Assembly (NCBI GenBank): GCA_963854565.1
Contig: CAWKZT010000014.1
Coordinates: 1 to 23,095, forward strand
From: CAWKZT01 sp963854565
GTDB taxonomy: Bacteria; Actinomycetota; Acidimicrobiia; Acidimicrobiales; JAHEJN01
Direction: 5' to 3'
DNA: 23,095 nt
Made by a program: the position numbers and the translations under genes
In this document: piece by piece, positions 7,113 to 14,946 of the stretch
Layout of the letters: each line of letters starts with the position of its first letter
How positions within the stretch are numbered: the first letter of the stretch is position 1
Notes under the pieces: model-generated
Told to the model about the DNA's origin: nothing
Database searches by the model: none
The model's input: only the letters and a program-made list of their open reading frames with translations

Positions 7113-8759
7113 ATGTCCGAATTTGCTTTCACTGATGTCTTGCCTCTAGGCGAGGATCCAACGCCATATCGCCTCATTACGTCCGACTTTGTGGACACCA
7201 TCACGCTGGGTGATCGTGAATTCTTACAGGTGGACCCCGCGGGAATCCGATTGTTGACCGCCGAAGCAATCCGCGATATCTCTCATCTACTTCGCCCCGG
7301 TCACCTTCAGCAGCTTCGCAATATTCTCGATGACCCCGAAGCATCGGCCAACGACAAGTTTGTGTCCACCGAACTCCTACAAAACGCATGCATTGCCGCA
7401 GGGTTTGTCCTTCCCGGTTGCCAGGACACCGGCACAGCAATTGTTAAGGGCAAGAAAGGCCAATACGTCCTGACTAGCGACGAGATATCCGATAAAGAAG
7501 CCATCTCCCAGGGTGTCTATGACACCTACCAAAAATCCAACTTGCGCTACTCCCAAATGGCTCCGCTCACGATGTGGGACGAGGTCAATACCAAGACCAA
7601 CCTGCCCGCCGACATCAAGATTGAGGCCACCCCCGGCAACGAATTCAAGTTCATGTTCATGACCAAAGGCGGCGGATCGGCCAACAAAAGTTATCTTTTC
7701 CAGGAGACAAAGGCCATCCTCAACCCAGAATCTTTGCTGGCCTTCTTGGACGAAAAGGTTCGCACGCTTGGCACTTCTGCTTGCCCGCCGTACCACCTTG
7801 GCGTTGTTATCGGCGGTCTTACCGCGGAACAATCACTCGAGACGGCCAAGCTCGCCTCCACTCGCTATCTCGACTCCCTACCCACCAAAGGTTCAGCCTC
7901 GGGTCACGCGTTCCGCGATGTTGCCTTTGAGCAAGAAGTACTCAAACTCACCCAAGAGTTCGGTATCGGAGCCCAATTTGGCGGAAAATACTTCTGCCAT
8001 GATGTTCGTGTCATTCGCATGCCTCGCCACGGTGCATCGCTCCCCGTGTCAATTGCCGTTAGTTGTTCAGCCGATCGTCAAGCGTTGGCCAAGATCACCG
8101 CCGATGGCATCTTCCTCGAGGACCTCGAACGCGACCCAGCCAAGTACCTTCCCGAAACCGTCAGCAGTGAACTGAGCGACGAGGTCGTACACATCGACCT
8201 CACTCAGCCCATGGACGACATCCGTAACCAGTTAAGCCAGTACCCCGTCAAGACCCGCGTGTCGTTAACCGGCACGTTGGTCGTTGCTCGCGACATCGCC
8301 CACGCCAAAATTCAAGCTCGTCTCAATGCAGGCGAGCCAATGCCGCAGTACTTACGCGATCACCCCGTGTACTACGCAGGTCCCGCCAAAACCCCCCAGG
8401 GCTACGCGTCGGGTTCGTTTGGTCCGACCACCGCCGGCCGCATGGATAGTTACGTCGAACCTTTTCAGGCCGCAGCCGGTTCTCTCATTATGTTGGCCAA
8501 AGGCAACCGCAGCCAACAGGTAACCGACGCATGCCACAAACACGGCGGCTTCTACCTAGGGTCCATCGGCGGCCCTGCCGCTCGGTTAGCCAAAGACTCA
8601 ATCAGGTCCGTCGAGGTGCTCGAGTACCCCGAACTCGGCATGGAGGCAGTGTGGAAAATCGAGGTCGAAGACTTCCCTGCCTTCATCGTCATTGACGACA
8701 AGGGCAATGACTTTTATCAGCAGGTAGGTCGTTCCGTCGACCTCGGAACCAAGAAGTAA
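7113..8759 (+). CDS. fumA: Class I fumarate hydratase (Fe-S dependent)
   Basis: This catalyses reversible hydration of fumarate to malate in the TCA cycle with an oxygen-sensitive [4Fe-4S] cluster. At 548 residues it has the same length as E. coli FumA and carries both domains on one chain. The three cluster Cys are C103 (LPGCQDTGTA), C224 (SACPPYHLG) and C318 (VSCSADRQ), matching FumA C105, C224 and C318. The C-terminal beta domain shows VSLTGTLVVARDIAHAK, HPVYYAGPAKTP, SFGPTTAGRMDSY and GGFYLGSIGGPAARLAK. The ATG has no strong ribosome binding site (a weak AGGT 11 bases upstream). A 2-hydroxyacid dehydrogenase-like gene follows after 21 bases. No class II fumarase is visible in the window. 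Confidence 0.96.
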   Translation: MSEFAFTDVLPLGEDPTPYRLITSDFVDTITLGDREFLQVDPAGIRLLTAEAIRDISHLLRPGHLQQLRNILDDPEASANDKFVSTELLQNACIAAGFVLPGCQDTGTAIVKGKKGQYVLTSDEISDKEAISQGVYDTYQKSNLRYSQMAPLTMWDEVNTKTNLPADIKIEATPGNEFKFMFMTKGGGSANKSYLFQETKAILNPESLLAFLDEKVRTLGTSACPPYHLGVVIGGLTAEQSLETAKLASTRYLDSLPTKGSASGHAFRDVAFEQEVLKLTQEFGIGAQFGGKYFCHDVRVIRMPRHGASLPVSIAVSCSADRQALAKITADGIFLEDLERDPAKYLPETVSSELSDEVVHIDLTQPMDDIRNQLSQYPVKTRVSLTGTLVVARDIAHAKIQARLNAGEPMPQYLRDHPVYYAGPAKTPQGYASGSFGPTTAGRMDSYVEPFQAAAGSLIMLAKGNRSQQVTDACHKHGGFYLGSIGGPAARLAKDSIRSVEVLEYPELGMEAVWKIEVEDFPAFIVIDDKGNDFYQQVGRSVDLGTKK

Positions 8760-8780
8760 TGACATCACCGTTGCTACACC

Positions 8781-9719
8781 ATGACCGCTAAGCCCGCCGC
8801 ATTACCTCGTCCACAGATTGCTGTTGAGCCACCTTGCTGGCGCGCCGACGAGCTTAAAGCGGCCGTCGAAGCAGGCGGCGCAGATGTGGTCAGTAGCGAA
8901 AACGCGACAGCTCTAATATGGGCCGACCCACAAGAACCACAATTGCTCGCCCCAATTTTGCAATCCAACCCCCACATGGATTGGATTCAGCTTCCGTACG
9001 CCGGCATCGAGCCATACCTCGACGTCATCGACTCCAACCGTCGCTGGACGTGCGGTAAGGGAATCTACGCCGAGCCAGTCGCGGAGATGGCCGTGACCCT
9101 CGCCTTGGCTGGCCTGCGCGGCCTCGCCACTTATTCGCGAGCCAAGACCTGGGGAGCTCCCATCGGCCTCGAACTTCGCAATGCCAACGTTGTCGTGCTG
9201 GGCGGCGGGGGAATAACGGAACACCTCCTCCTCTTGCTCAAACCCTTCAACTGTGATGTCACCGTCGTACGCAAACGAGCCACCCCTTTGAGTGGAGCTA
9301 ATCAGGTTGTCCAAACCAATGAGCTCATCCCCAGTCTGCGCAGTGCCGATGTCGTCATTTTGGCATTGGCGCTTACCCCTGAGACAAGACACATCATTGG
9401 TGCCGCCGAACTAGCCGCCATGCCCAACCATGCCTGGCTCATCAACGTTGCCCGCGGGGCCCATATTTCCAACGAGGCGCTTCTCGATGCCCTCAGCACC
9501 GGATCGATCGGAGGCGCCGCGCTTGACGTAACCGATCCCGAACCGCTGCCCGATAACCATGCGTTCTGGAATTTCCCGAACTGCATCATCACCCCCCACG
9601 TCGCCAACACGCCAGAAATGGGCCTACGCCTGCTCAAACGCCGCGTCACCGAGAACGTGCGCCGGTACCGCCATGGTGAGACACTCCTCGGCCCCGTCTA
9701 CGCCGAACTGGGCTACTGA
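8781..9719 (+). CDS. D-isomer-specific 2-hydroxyacid dehydrogenase family protein
   Basis: This family reduces 2-keto acids to D-2-hydroxyacids with NAD(P)H. The 312-residue product has the usual split catalytic domain with an inserted Rossmann domain. Seen: nucleotide-binding loop VVVLGGGGITEH, in which Thr replaces the last Gly of GxGxxG; a second strand ending VVRKRATPL, whose Arg/Lys instead of Asp hints at NADP(H); catalytic Arg in NVARGAHIS; the DVTDPEPLPDNHAFW segment carrying the acidic residue; and catalytic His in ITPHVANTPEM. The N-terminal substrate domain is short and divergent, so the substrate cannot be assigned. The ATG at 8781 lacks a Shine-Dalgarno. The 21-base gap from the fumarase suggests co-transcription and possibly a link to C4-acid metabolism, which is inference. 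Confidence 0.88.
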   Translation: MTAKPAALPRPQIAVEPPCWRADELKAAVEAGGADVVSSENATALIWADPQEPQLLAPILQSNPHMDWIQLPYAGIEPYLDVIDSNRRWTCGKGIYAEPVAEMAVTLALAGLRGLATYSRAKTWGAPIGLELRNANVVVLGGGGITEHLLLLLKPFNCDVTVVRKRATPLSGANQVVQTNELIPSLRSADVVILALALTPETRHIIGAAELAAMPNHAWLINVARGAHISNEALLDALSTGSIGGAALDVTDPEPLPDNHAFWNFPNCIITPHVANTPEMGLRLLKRRVTENVRRYRHGETLLGPVYAELGY

Positions 9720-9737
9720 CCGCCGGGCATTCTGCCA

Positions 9738-11054
9738 CTAAGCCTCGGGCTCAATGATGCGCTCGAATGCGGGCTGGTCATCCACGATCTCTATCAATCG
9801 CATCGAACGAGTACTGAGATGTGAGTTCTCGTTAAACGTGATCGTTCCCGCCACCAACGGCTGTGCATCGAATTGCTCGAGTTCAGCAATGAGGTCGTTG
9901 AGATCTAGCGATCCAGCGCGCTCGGCCGCCAACGCAAAAGCGGCGATGGCATCGGCCCCCGTTACCGGGCGACCTTGTGCAGGCGCGGCGCCGGTAAGCG
10001 TTTCGTACTCAGCAAACAGTTCACGAATTGCCGGATCGGGATCGTCTCCATACACCGACGCATAACTCAGCACTTGCATAGATCCGGTGCGCTCGACGTT
10101 GACGATCCAACTGTCCCCGTCCATCGTCGAACCAGCCACGATCGGCGACTCTAGGCCCGCGCGCCGTAGGTAAAGGACCACGTCTTGGCCAACAGCAGGT
10201 GATGCGCAAAGCACCACGGCGTTGGGAGTACTAAATGACGTTCGCAACAGTGTGGACAGCATTTCCTCTAGCTCGACCACGTTCTCGAGCGTGACTTCGA
10301 GGCGCCCTCGAAACGAACCACCGTTGGCCACGAACTCATCTTGAAACCCTTCACATTGAGCGAACGCATCAGGATCTTGCTTGTCGACGATCAGCGTTAC
10401 AAGCGGGCCCTTCTCGGCCAAGACAAACTCGGCCATGAGCTTGCCCTCGAGCGTCGACGGCATGGCAAAGGAAAACACGTTTCGGCCTGCGACAGCCGGA
10501 ACACCCCATTCGGACGTCCCGCCGCACGGCGAAAGCACAAGAACGCCGGCCGCGGTGGCAATATCGATGGCCGGTTTGGCGAACTGGTACTCGCAGGTAA
10601 CGAGCAACAACTCAATGCCATCCTCGATAAGTTCTTGGGCGGCCTGGAAGGAAGCATTTAGCTGCGAACGGGAATCAAACTCCTTGAGAACAAGCGGCCG
10701 ACCGAGTACACCGCCGGCCGCATTAACTCGGCCGATCTGGATACGCGCCGCCTCGAGAGCAGGTTCGTCGAGACGCCGCATGATGCCGGTCTTGTCGACA
10801 ATGGCACCAACAATGATTGCATCTTCGGGAATAAGCACTGGCGTAGGAATTGCTGTGGGCGTGACCGCTGGGTCGACGGAGGACTGCGGGTTCGAACCCG
10901 GGCCTCGGGTTCCGTCGGGGGCAGACTCGTCAGTCGCTTCGCTGACAAAACCAGGTTCGGTGTCGCCATCGGCACCAGAGCGTCCATAGAAAAAATAGGC
11001 GCCGGTCACCAATGACAACAAAATCACCGAGAGGAGAAGCCGACGAGACATCAA
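9738..11054 (-). CDS. Membrane-anchored type I periplasmic solute-binding protein
   Basis: The 438-residue product resembles the LivJ/AmiC-type Leu/Ile/Val-binding family, which captures ligands outside the membrane for ABC importers or for sensing. It has one N-terminal membrane segment (RRLLLSVILLSLVTGAYFFYG) with no lipobox Cys, so it should be anchored rather than a lipoprotein. A Ser/Thr/Pro-rich linker of about 50 residues follows. The binding domain then starts at IIVGAIVDKTGIMRRLDEPALEAARIQIGRVNAAGGVLGRPL, the characteristic opening, and continues through VLVLSPCGGTSEW and GRPVTGADAIAAFALAAER. Four Cys in this domain could form disulfides. No permease or ATPase gene is adjacent. The start is one of two tandem ATGs. 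It ends convergently with the dehydrogenase gene, and the prenyl synthase gene lies 26 bases upstream. Confidence 0.88.
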   Translation of the reverse strand: MMSRRLLLSVILLSLVTGAYFFYGRSGADGDTEPGFVSEATDESAPDGTRGPGSNPQSSVDPAVTPTAIPTPVLIPEDAIIVGAIVDKTGIMRRLDEPALEAARIQIGRVNAAGGVLGRPLVLKEFDSRSQLNASFQAAQELIEDGIELLLVTCEYQFAKPAIDIATAAGVLVLSPCGGTSEWGVPAVAGRNVFSFAMPSTLEGKLMAEFVLAEKGPLVTLIVDKQDPDAFAQCEGFQDEFVANGGSFRGRLEVTLENVVELEEMLSTLLRTSFSTPNAVVLCASPAVGQDVVLYLRRAGLESPIVAGSTMDGDSWIVNVERTGSMQVLSYASVYGDDPDPAIRELFAEYETLTGAAPAQGRPVTGADAIAAFALAAERAGSLDLNDLIAELEQFDAQPLVAGTITFNENSHLSTRSMRLIEIVDDQPAFERIIEPEA

Positions 11055-11080
11055 GTCAGAATACGACGAGGACGGCGCGG

Positions 11081-12097
11081 TTAGTGGTCACGGGTCACGA
11101 CAAAGCGTGCGAGTTCCACGAGTTCGGCTCCAGCACTGGCAACAAGATCAAGTGAATCGAGTGCTGCTATTGCCCTATTGAGGTGGGTTTGGGCGATTTC
11201 AGCAGTTTGCCGATGAGCGTCGGTTGCATCAAGAATCGCCACTCCTGCCCGCACCGCAGCGTCATCAATATCTTCACGCTCAAATACAGCAAGAAGCGCC
11301 CGGGCTGGCTCACCGCCTGCTGCAAGCACCACAACTACTGGCATCGAACGCTTGCGCTCGCGTAGATCGTTGCCCGCTGCCTTCCCGGTAACCGCAGGGT
11401 CTCCCCACACACCAAGCAGATCGTCCTGAGCCTGAAATGCCAAGCCCAGTTCGTGTCCGTACCGAAGCAATCCCTGCAACATCGTGCGATCACACCCCGC
11501 CAACACGGCTCCGCTCGCAACAGCAAAGGCCAACAACGCACCAGTCTTATCTGTCTCCATAGACAAACAGTCGGCCAACGTGATATCGGTACGTTTGGAA
11601 AAGCCCATGTCGTTGGACTGACCTCGGATCATGTCCGACGTCGCATCGCCCAACATACGAGCCACCTGAGTGCCGGCGTCAGTCCCGATTTCGTGCAAAA
11701 TCTGGAACGCCAACGCATGCATGGCGTCGCCGACAATGATTGCTTCACCAACGCTGTACTGCGCCCAGACCGTAGGACGATGCCGTCGCTCGCGGTCGCC
11801 ATCAATGATGTCGTCATGGAGAAGCGAGAAGTTATGAATAAGTTCCACCGAACTGGCCGCCGGTACGGCATCAATCCATGAACCGCCCGCTGCCTCGGCA
11901 CCAAGTACAGCCAGAGTCTGTCGGATGCCCTTCCCGGCTGAACCCTCAATGGGTCTCCCGTCGGCCTCAACCCAACCGAAATGATATTCCGCCGGCAATC
12001 GCAGATCGCCTTCCAAGCGAGCCACATCGCCGCGTAGCGTTGGTTCAACCAATCGTCGGGCCCGCTCGAATGATGAAGGTAGCGACGCAGAACTCAT
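11081..12097 (-). CDS. Polyprenyl (geranylgeranyl-type) diphosphate synthase
   Basis: This enzyme condenses isopentenyl diphosphate onto an allylic diphosphate to make short-chain prenyl diphosphates. The 338-residue all-helical protein shows the first Asp-rich motif HDDIIDGDRERRHRPTVW, the GDAMHALAFQIL helix, the MSMETDKTGALLAFA-like segment and the second motif FQAQDDLLGVWGDPAVTGKAAGNDLRERKRSMPVV. In the second motif the usual last Asp of DDxxD is Gly, followed by WGD, a form I associate with actinobacterial members. Phe at position -5 before the first motif is typical of short-chain (C15-C20) archaeal-type enzymes. It lies 9 bases downstream of the squalene/phytoene-synthase-like gene, consistent with a terpenoid role. 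No strong ribosome binding site precedes the ATG. Confidence 0.93.
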   Translation of the reverse strand: MSSASLPSSFERARRLVEPTLRGDVARLEGDLRLPAEYHFGWVEADGRPIEGSAGKGIRQTLAVLGAEAAGGSWIDAVPAASSVELIHNFSLLHDDIIDGDRERRHRPTVWAQYSVGEAIIVGDAMHALAFQILHEIGTDAGTQVARMLGDATSDMIRGQSNDMGFSKRTDITLADCLSMETDKTGALLAFAVASGAVLAGCDRTMLQGLLRYGHELGLAFQAQDDLLGVWGDPAVTGKAAGNDLRERKRSMPVVVVLAAGGEPARALLAVFEREDIDDAAVRAGVAILDATDAHRQTAEIAQTHLNRAIAALDSLDLVASAGAELVELARFVVTRDH

Positions 12098-12106
12098 TGA
12101 TCGAAT

Positions 12107-12691
12107 CTACCGGGTCAACGCATGTCCGTAGCGTCTACTGTCGAGCCGCAAACGATTGGCGGGCACCATCCACGTTGTCGGACGAACCTGCACGTGTGTT
12201 TCCAATTGGGTGGCTCCGGCCCGTCTCACCGCGTGAAGGTAGGCGCGGGTTCGACCTACTTGCTCCGACCAGGCAATCCGCACGCCCAGTGGGCTATTAG
12301 CCAGTACGGAGACTCCGGCATCGAGCAAGCTGTGGGCTCGGTACGCCTCAAAGGTAATCAGGCGACCAAGTCCACGAGGGTTCGTGGAAAGTGCATCCTT
12401 CGAGCAATCGAATCGAGCAAGATCTCTGGTTGGAAGCACACAGTGCGCCGCGAGGTCACCGAGTAGCCAACCAAATCGAATCCCCCGCCACATGACCTGT
12501 GCCGCCTCGTTCCATGGCACCTCATGTTTATCGTGCAAAATTCGCCCCACCGGATCACTTACCTGGCCACACCATTCGGAAACCTCAGCAAAATCAGAAC
12601 AAACCGGGACCATCGCCGCCGACTGCGAGACATGTTGCAGGCACCTTTGAGCATCGTTGCGGATGGCGAGAAATTGCCTTGGGGTGGCCAC
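12107..12691 (-). CDS. Shortened squalene/phytoene-synthase-like protein
   Basis: Family members join two prenyl diphosphates head to head. This product keeps recognisable middle and C-terminal segments: WCGQVSDPVGR (family: NPVGR), GIRFGWLLGDLAAHCVLPTRDLARF (family: LTNxLxDVxxDxxRGRxYLPxxDLxRF) and EAYRAHSLLDAGVSVL...VGRTRAYLHAVRRAG (family: RAxxLLxxG...GGRxxLxxIxRAG). The second Asp motif has lost its second Asp and the Arg-Gly-Arg stretch, and the N-terminal 80-odd residues with the first Asp motif are absent: upstream sequence in all minus frames gives nothing similar before the opposing epimerase gene. I chose GTG at 12691 (194 residues); the frame is open to 12949 but the upstream part looks non-coding. 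Gene remnant, or non-catalytic partner of the neighbouring prenyl synthase: undecided. The 142 bases at 12692-12833 hold no gene I can support. Confidence 0.6.
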   Translation of the reverse strand: MATPRQFLAIRNDAQRCLQHVSQSAAMVPVCSDFAEVSEWCGQVSDPVGRILHDKHEVPWNEAAQVMWRGIRFGWLLGDLAAHCVLPTRDLARFDCSKDALSTNPRGLGRLITFEAYRAHSLLDAGVSVLANSPLGVRIAWSEQVGRTRAYLHAVRRAGATQLETHVQVRPTTWMVPANRLRLDSRRYGHALTR

Positions 12692-12833
12692 GACTTCGAG
12701 TCTACGGCTGTGGTGGCCTCGTAGTTTGGCTCGTCGGGGACCTCGACAACGAGGTAAGTTGTGCCGATGACCCGCTATGCGATTGCCATCACCTACTGCG
12801 TCCCTGCGGCTGTAGACCCCGGAATGCCGGCAT

Positions 12834-13598
12834 ATGGAGCCGATTAACTCGCGATTTTCCGTCTCGCTCGACGCCGATGCCGGGGGGCGAATTGCTTCAC
12901 TGTTGCTCGATGGAGTCGAACTTCTCGTAGCCGAAGGAGACAAGCCCATAGCCTGGGGCGCCTATCCAATGGTCCCCTGGGCCGGACGCATGGATCGCGG
13001 CACCCTGCACTTTGATGGACAGTCCCATCAATTTCCGATCAACATCGAAACTCACGCCATCCATGGCACCGCACTTACATCAAAATGGGTCCAGCGCTCA
13101 CCAACAGTGGCTACCTGCGAGCTTGTCGCACCGTGGCCCTTGGGCGGAAACGTCACCCATTCTGTCGACCTCCGCGAGGACCGGGTGCGATTCAAACTTA
13201 GCGTCGAAGCCACGCAACCCATGCCTGCACAGGTTGGTTGGCACCCATGGTTTCGTCGCGATGTAGGGCAAGGCGAACAACTTGAGGTGCGCGTCTCGCC
13301 GAGAAAAATGTACGCAATTTCTAACGCCGCAATTCCCACCGGCAAACTCGTAGCACCACCACCGCCACCCTGGGACAACTGTTTTATCGATCTCGCCATG
13401 CCCCCACGTCTAGCCTGGCCAGGATTCGCCGAACTGGAGCTACGAAGTTCATGTGACCACTGGGTGATATTTGACCACCCCCAGCACGCAATTTGTGTCG
13501 AACCACAAAGCGGTCCGCCCAACGCACTCAACACCAAACCGGTGATCGTGACGCCAGACGAACCTCTAGTGGCGTGGTTCGAAATCGTCGTCGTTTAG
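12834..13598 (+). CDS. Aldose 1-epimerase family protein
   Basis: Aldose 1-epimerases (mutarotases) interconvert alpha and beta anomers of hexoses, or of hexose 6-phosphates in the YeaD subgroup. The 254-residue protein is a single galactose-mutarotase-like domain. Seen: WGAYPMVPWAGRMDRGTLHFDG (family: sYPMvPwanRi), HAIHGTA with the first catalytic-site His, QVGWHPWFRR with the second His, and CVEPQSGPPNALN with the general-base Glu. It has no signal peptide. The ATG at 12834 lacks a convincing Shine-Dalgarno. It is flanked by opposing genes: the synthase-like gene upstream is divergent, and its stop overlaps the hpf stop by 4 bases. It is the only plus-strand gene after 9719. Confidence 0.93.
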   Translation: MEPINSRFSVSLDADAGGRIASLLLDGVELLVAEGDKPIAWGAYPMVPWAGRMDRGTLHFDGQSHQFPINIETHAIHGTALTSKWVQRSPTVATCELVAPWPLGGNVTHSVDLREDRVRFKLSVEATQPMPAQVGWHPWFRRDVGQGEQLEVRVSPRKMYAISNAAIPTGKLVAPPPPPWDNCFIDLAMPPRLAWPGFAELELRSSCDHWVIFDHPQHAICVEPQSGPPNALNTKPVIVTPDEPLVAWFEIVVV

Positions 13599-14155
13599 AC
13601 GGCTTGTTCGATTAGGCCGAAGTCGCCATCATCGCGCACGTACAACACTGCTGGTCGGCCGGTATGGGAGTCAACGTAGTAATAGAAATCATGGCCAACG
13701 ATGGCCAGTTCGATAATGGCCTCTTGAGCAGTCATCTCTTGTAATGCGAACTGCTTGACCTTTACCAACGCTGGCGCGCGTTCGGTTCGCGGAATTGCCG
13801 CAGCCTCGCTCGGACGAAGCATTGGAGGAAGATCATGCTTCACTCCCCCGTGGTTCCGATTCGTGACTTTGGTCTTCAACTTGCGCAGTTGCCGTTCTAA
13901 CTTGGCAACGGCGAGATCGACGGCGCGGTAGCCATCCGGGGCAGCAACCTTGCAGCGAATGTGATGGCCGTGACCTTCGAGGGACACCTCGACCACTTCT
14001 TTGTCTTCTATTCGTGGATTATGATGTTCAGAGAAATGCACCTTGGCTGAATCGATTCCCTCTAAATATTTATCAAGGCGTCCGATTTTCTCGCGTGTCA
14101 CGTTCTCTAGCTTCTCGCTCACCTTGGTGTGCCGACTGCTGATCGTGACGTTCAT
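13595..14155 (-). CDS. hpf: Ribosome hibernation promoting factor, long form
   Basis: Long-form HPF binds the 30S decoding centre and pairs ribosomes into inactive 100S dimers in stationary phase or stress. The start is ATG at 14153-14155, set by a strong GGAGG (complement of 14161-14165) 5 bases upstream; an ATG 57 bases further up lacks such a site. This gives 186 residues: an N-terminal S30AE domain (NVTISSRHTKVSEKLENVTREKIGRLDKYL ... KLERQLRKLKTKV), a linker and a C-terminal dimerisation domain (VKQFALQEMTAQEAIIELAIVGHDFYYYVDSHTGRPAVLYVRDDGDFGLIE). It lies next to comF, as in M. tuberculosis Rv3241c-Rv3242c. It converges with the epimerase gene with overlapping stop codons. Confidence 0.96.
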   Translation of the reverse strand: MNVTISSRHTKVSEKLENVTREKIGRLDKYLEGIDSAKVHFSEHHNPRIEDKEVVEVSLEGHGHHIRCKVAAPDGYRAVDLAVAKLERQLRKLKTKVTNRNHGGVKHDLPPMLRPSEAAAIPRTERAPALVKVKQFALQEMTAQEAIIELAIVGHDFYYYVDSHTGRPAVLYVRDDGDFGLIEQAV

Positions 14156-14222
14156 CAAATCCTCCAAATATTGGCTTGTTGTGTTTGCGTCGCTAGGAAA
14201 GCCGCAACGCAATCGGTGGTCG

Positions 14223-14241
14223 GCTCCAGGTTACCGGAGCT
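14223..14241. other. Small hairpin upstream of hpf
   Basis: GCTCC and GGAGC form a 5-bp stem around an 8-base loop, 8 bases from the larger hairpin at 14249-14265. It may be part of the hpf leader or a comF terminator. Function unknown. Confidence 0.25.
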
Positions 14242-14248
14242 ATAAGTC

Positions 14249-14265
14249 CGTACCCGAGGGGTACG
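14249..14265. terminator. Perfect hairpin between comF and hpf
   Basis: CGTACCC-GAG-GGGTACG is a perfect 7-bp stem with a 3-base loop, beginning 3 bases after the comF stop. It is well placed to end comF transcription, but there is no T-run on the minus strand, so it may instead be a leader structure of hpf. The whole comF-hpf gap is 113 bases and holds no gene. Confidence 0.45.
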
Positions 14266-14268
14266 CCC

Positions 14269-14889
14269 TCAACCGGAACTATACGCTTTTTGGTCGGCTT
14301 GTGCCAAAGGACCTTCGTCCGGAGTTCGGGCCATAACGATGCCATGAACCGCATCGACACCTTGTCTAGCTAACTCTGCTGAAGCCGCCGACAGTGTGGC
14401 TCCCGTCGTCACCACATCATCGACCAGAAGTACCCGCAGACCGTGTGCTTGGCGGGCCCGAAACTGCACACCCGTTAGCCGTTCCTGGCGCCCGAGACCG
14501 GTCTGAGAGCGGTGGCCCACCCGAACCAATAACGGCCGGCAAGAAATGCGGGTGCAGCGACTTATCGCCTTAGCCAAGAGGTATGCCTGATCGAACCCGC
14601 GCTCGCGTCGATGCGATGAGGATGTCGGTGCCCACGTAATGACATCCACCTCGGCAGGAACAAGTTCACCCATGGCCTGGCCCAGCCACGGAAGCAACCG
14701 ACGTGCATTGCGGTATTTGAGCCCGTGAACAAGTTCGGCCCCGCACGCGTCGTATTCCACAAGCGCCCGACAACTTCGCAACCCGTCAATGGAGTGGACC
14801 ACACGGCCGGGAACCAACATTTCGATACATGCTGCGCAAGGGGCCGACCCTGCGGTGCGACACAGAGGACAGGTCACCGGAAACAACAT
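14269..14889 (-). CDS. comF: ComF family phosphoribosyltransferase-like protein
   Basis: ComF proteins are needed for DNA uptake in competent bacteria, but most homologues have unknown cellular roles. The 206-residue protein has an N-terminal zinc finger (C7-PL-C10 ... C18-AA-C21), the LKYRNARRLLPWLGQAMGELV helix, the TWAPTSSSHRRERGFDQAYLLAKAI block and the type I phosphoribosyltransferase PRPP loop VLLVDDVVTTGATL. The ATG at 14887-14889 has no clear Shine-Dalgarno. No other competence gene (comEA, comEC, dprA) is in the window. It lies between phoU and hpf; the comF-hpf pair is conserved in actinobacteria and by itself does not argue for competence. Confidence 0.94.
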   Translation of the reverse strand: MLFPVTCPLCRTAGSAPCAACIEMLVPGRVVHSIDGLRSCRALVEYDACGAELVHGLKYRNARRLLPWLGQAMGELVPAEVDVITWAPTSSSHRRERGFDQAYLLAKAISRCTRISCRPLLVRVGHRSQTGLGRQERLTGVQFRARQAHGLRVLLVDDVVTTGATLSAASAELARQGVDAVHGIVMARTPDEGPLAQADQKAYSSG

Positions 14890-14911
14890 GGCCTAAACCT
14901 AATGAGGGGCT

Positions 14912-14927
14912 AGGACATTGTTGTCCT
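14912..14927. terminator. Hairpin after phoU-like gene
   Basis: AGGACA-TTGT-TGTCCT is a perfect 6-bp stem with a 4-base loop in the 57-base gap between the phoU-like stop and comF. On the minus strand there is no T-run after it. A terminator for the phosphate transport pair is plausible but unproven. Confidence 0.4.
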
Positions 14928-14946
14928 GGCTCTGACGGGCCAGCAG

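Noticed and set aside
10886..10903. tRNA T-arm-like sequence (GGTTCGAACCC)
   Set aside because: It lies inside the solute-binding protein's linker codons, is a simple palindrome, and no anticodon or D arm or acceptor stem surrounds it.
12692..12949. N-terminal extension of the squalene/phytoene-synthase-like frame to an ATG at 12949
   Set aside because: The extension is low-complexity Ser/Arg-rich, runs antisense through the epimerase start and has no family similarity; the open frame is probably chance.
14269..14889. Evidence for a DNA uptake system from comF
   Set aside because: ComF homologues are widespread in non-competent bacteria and no other competence gene is present in the window.
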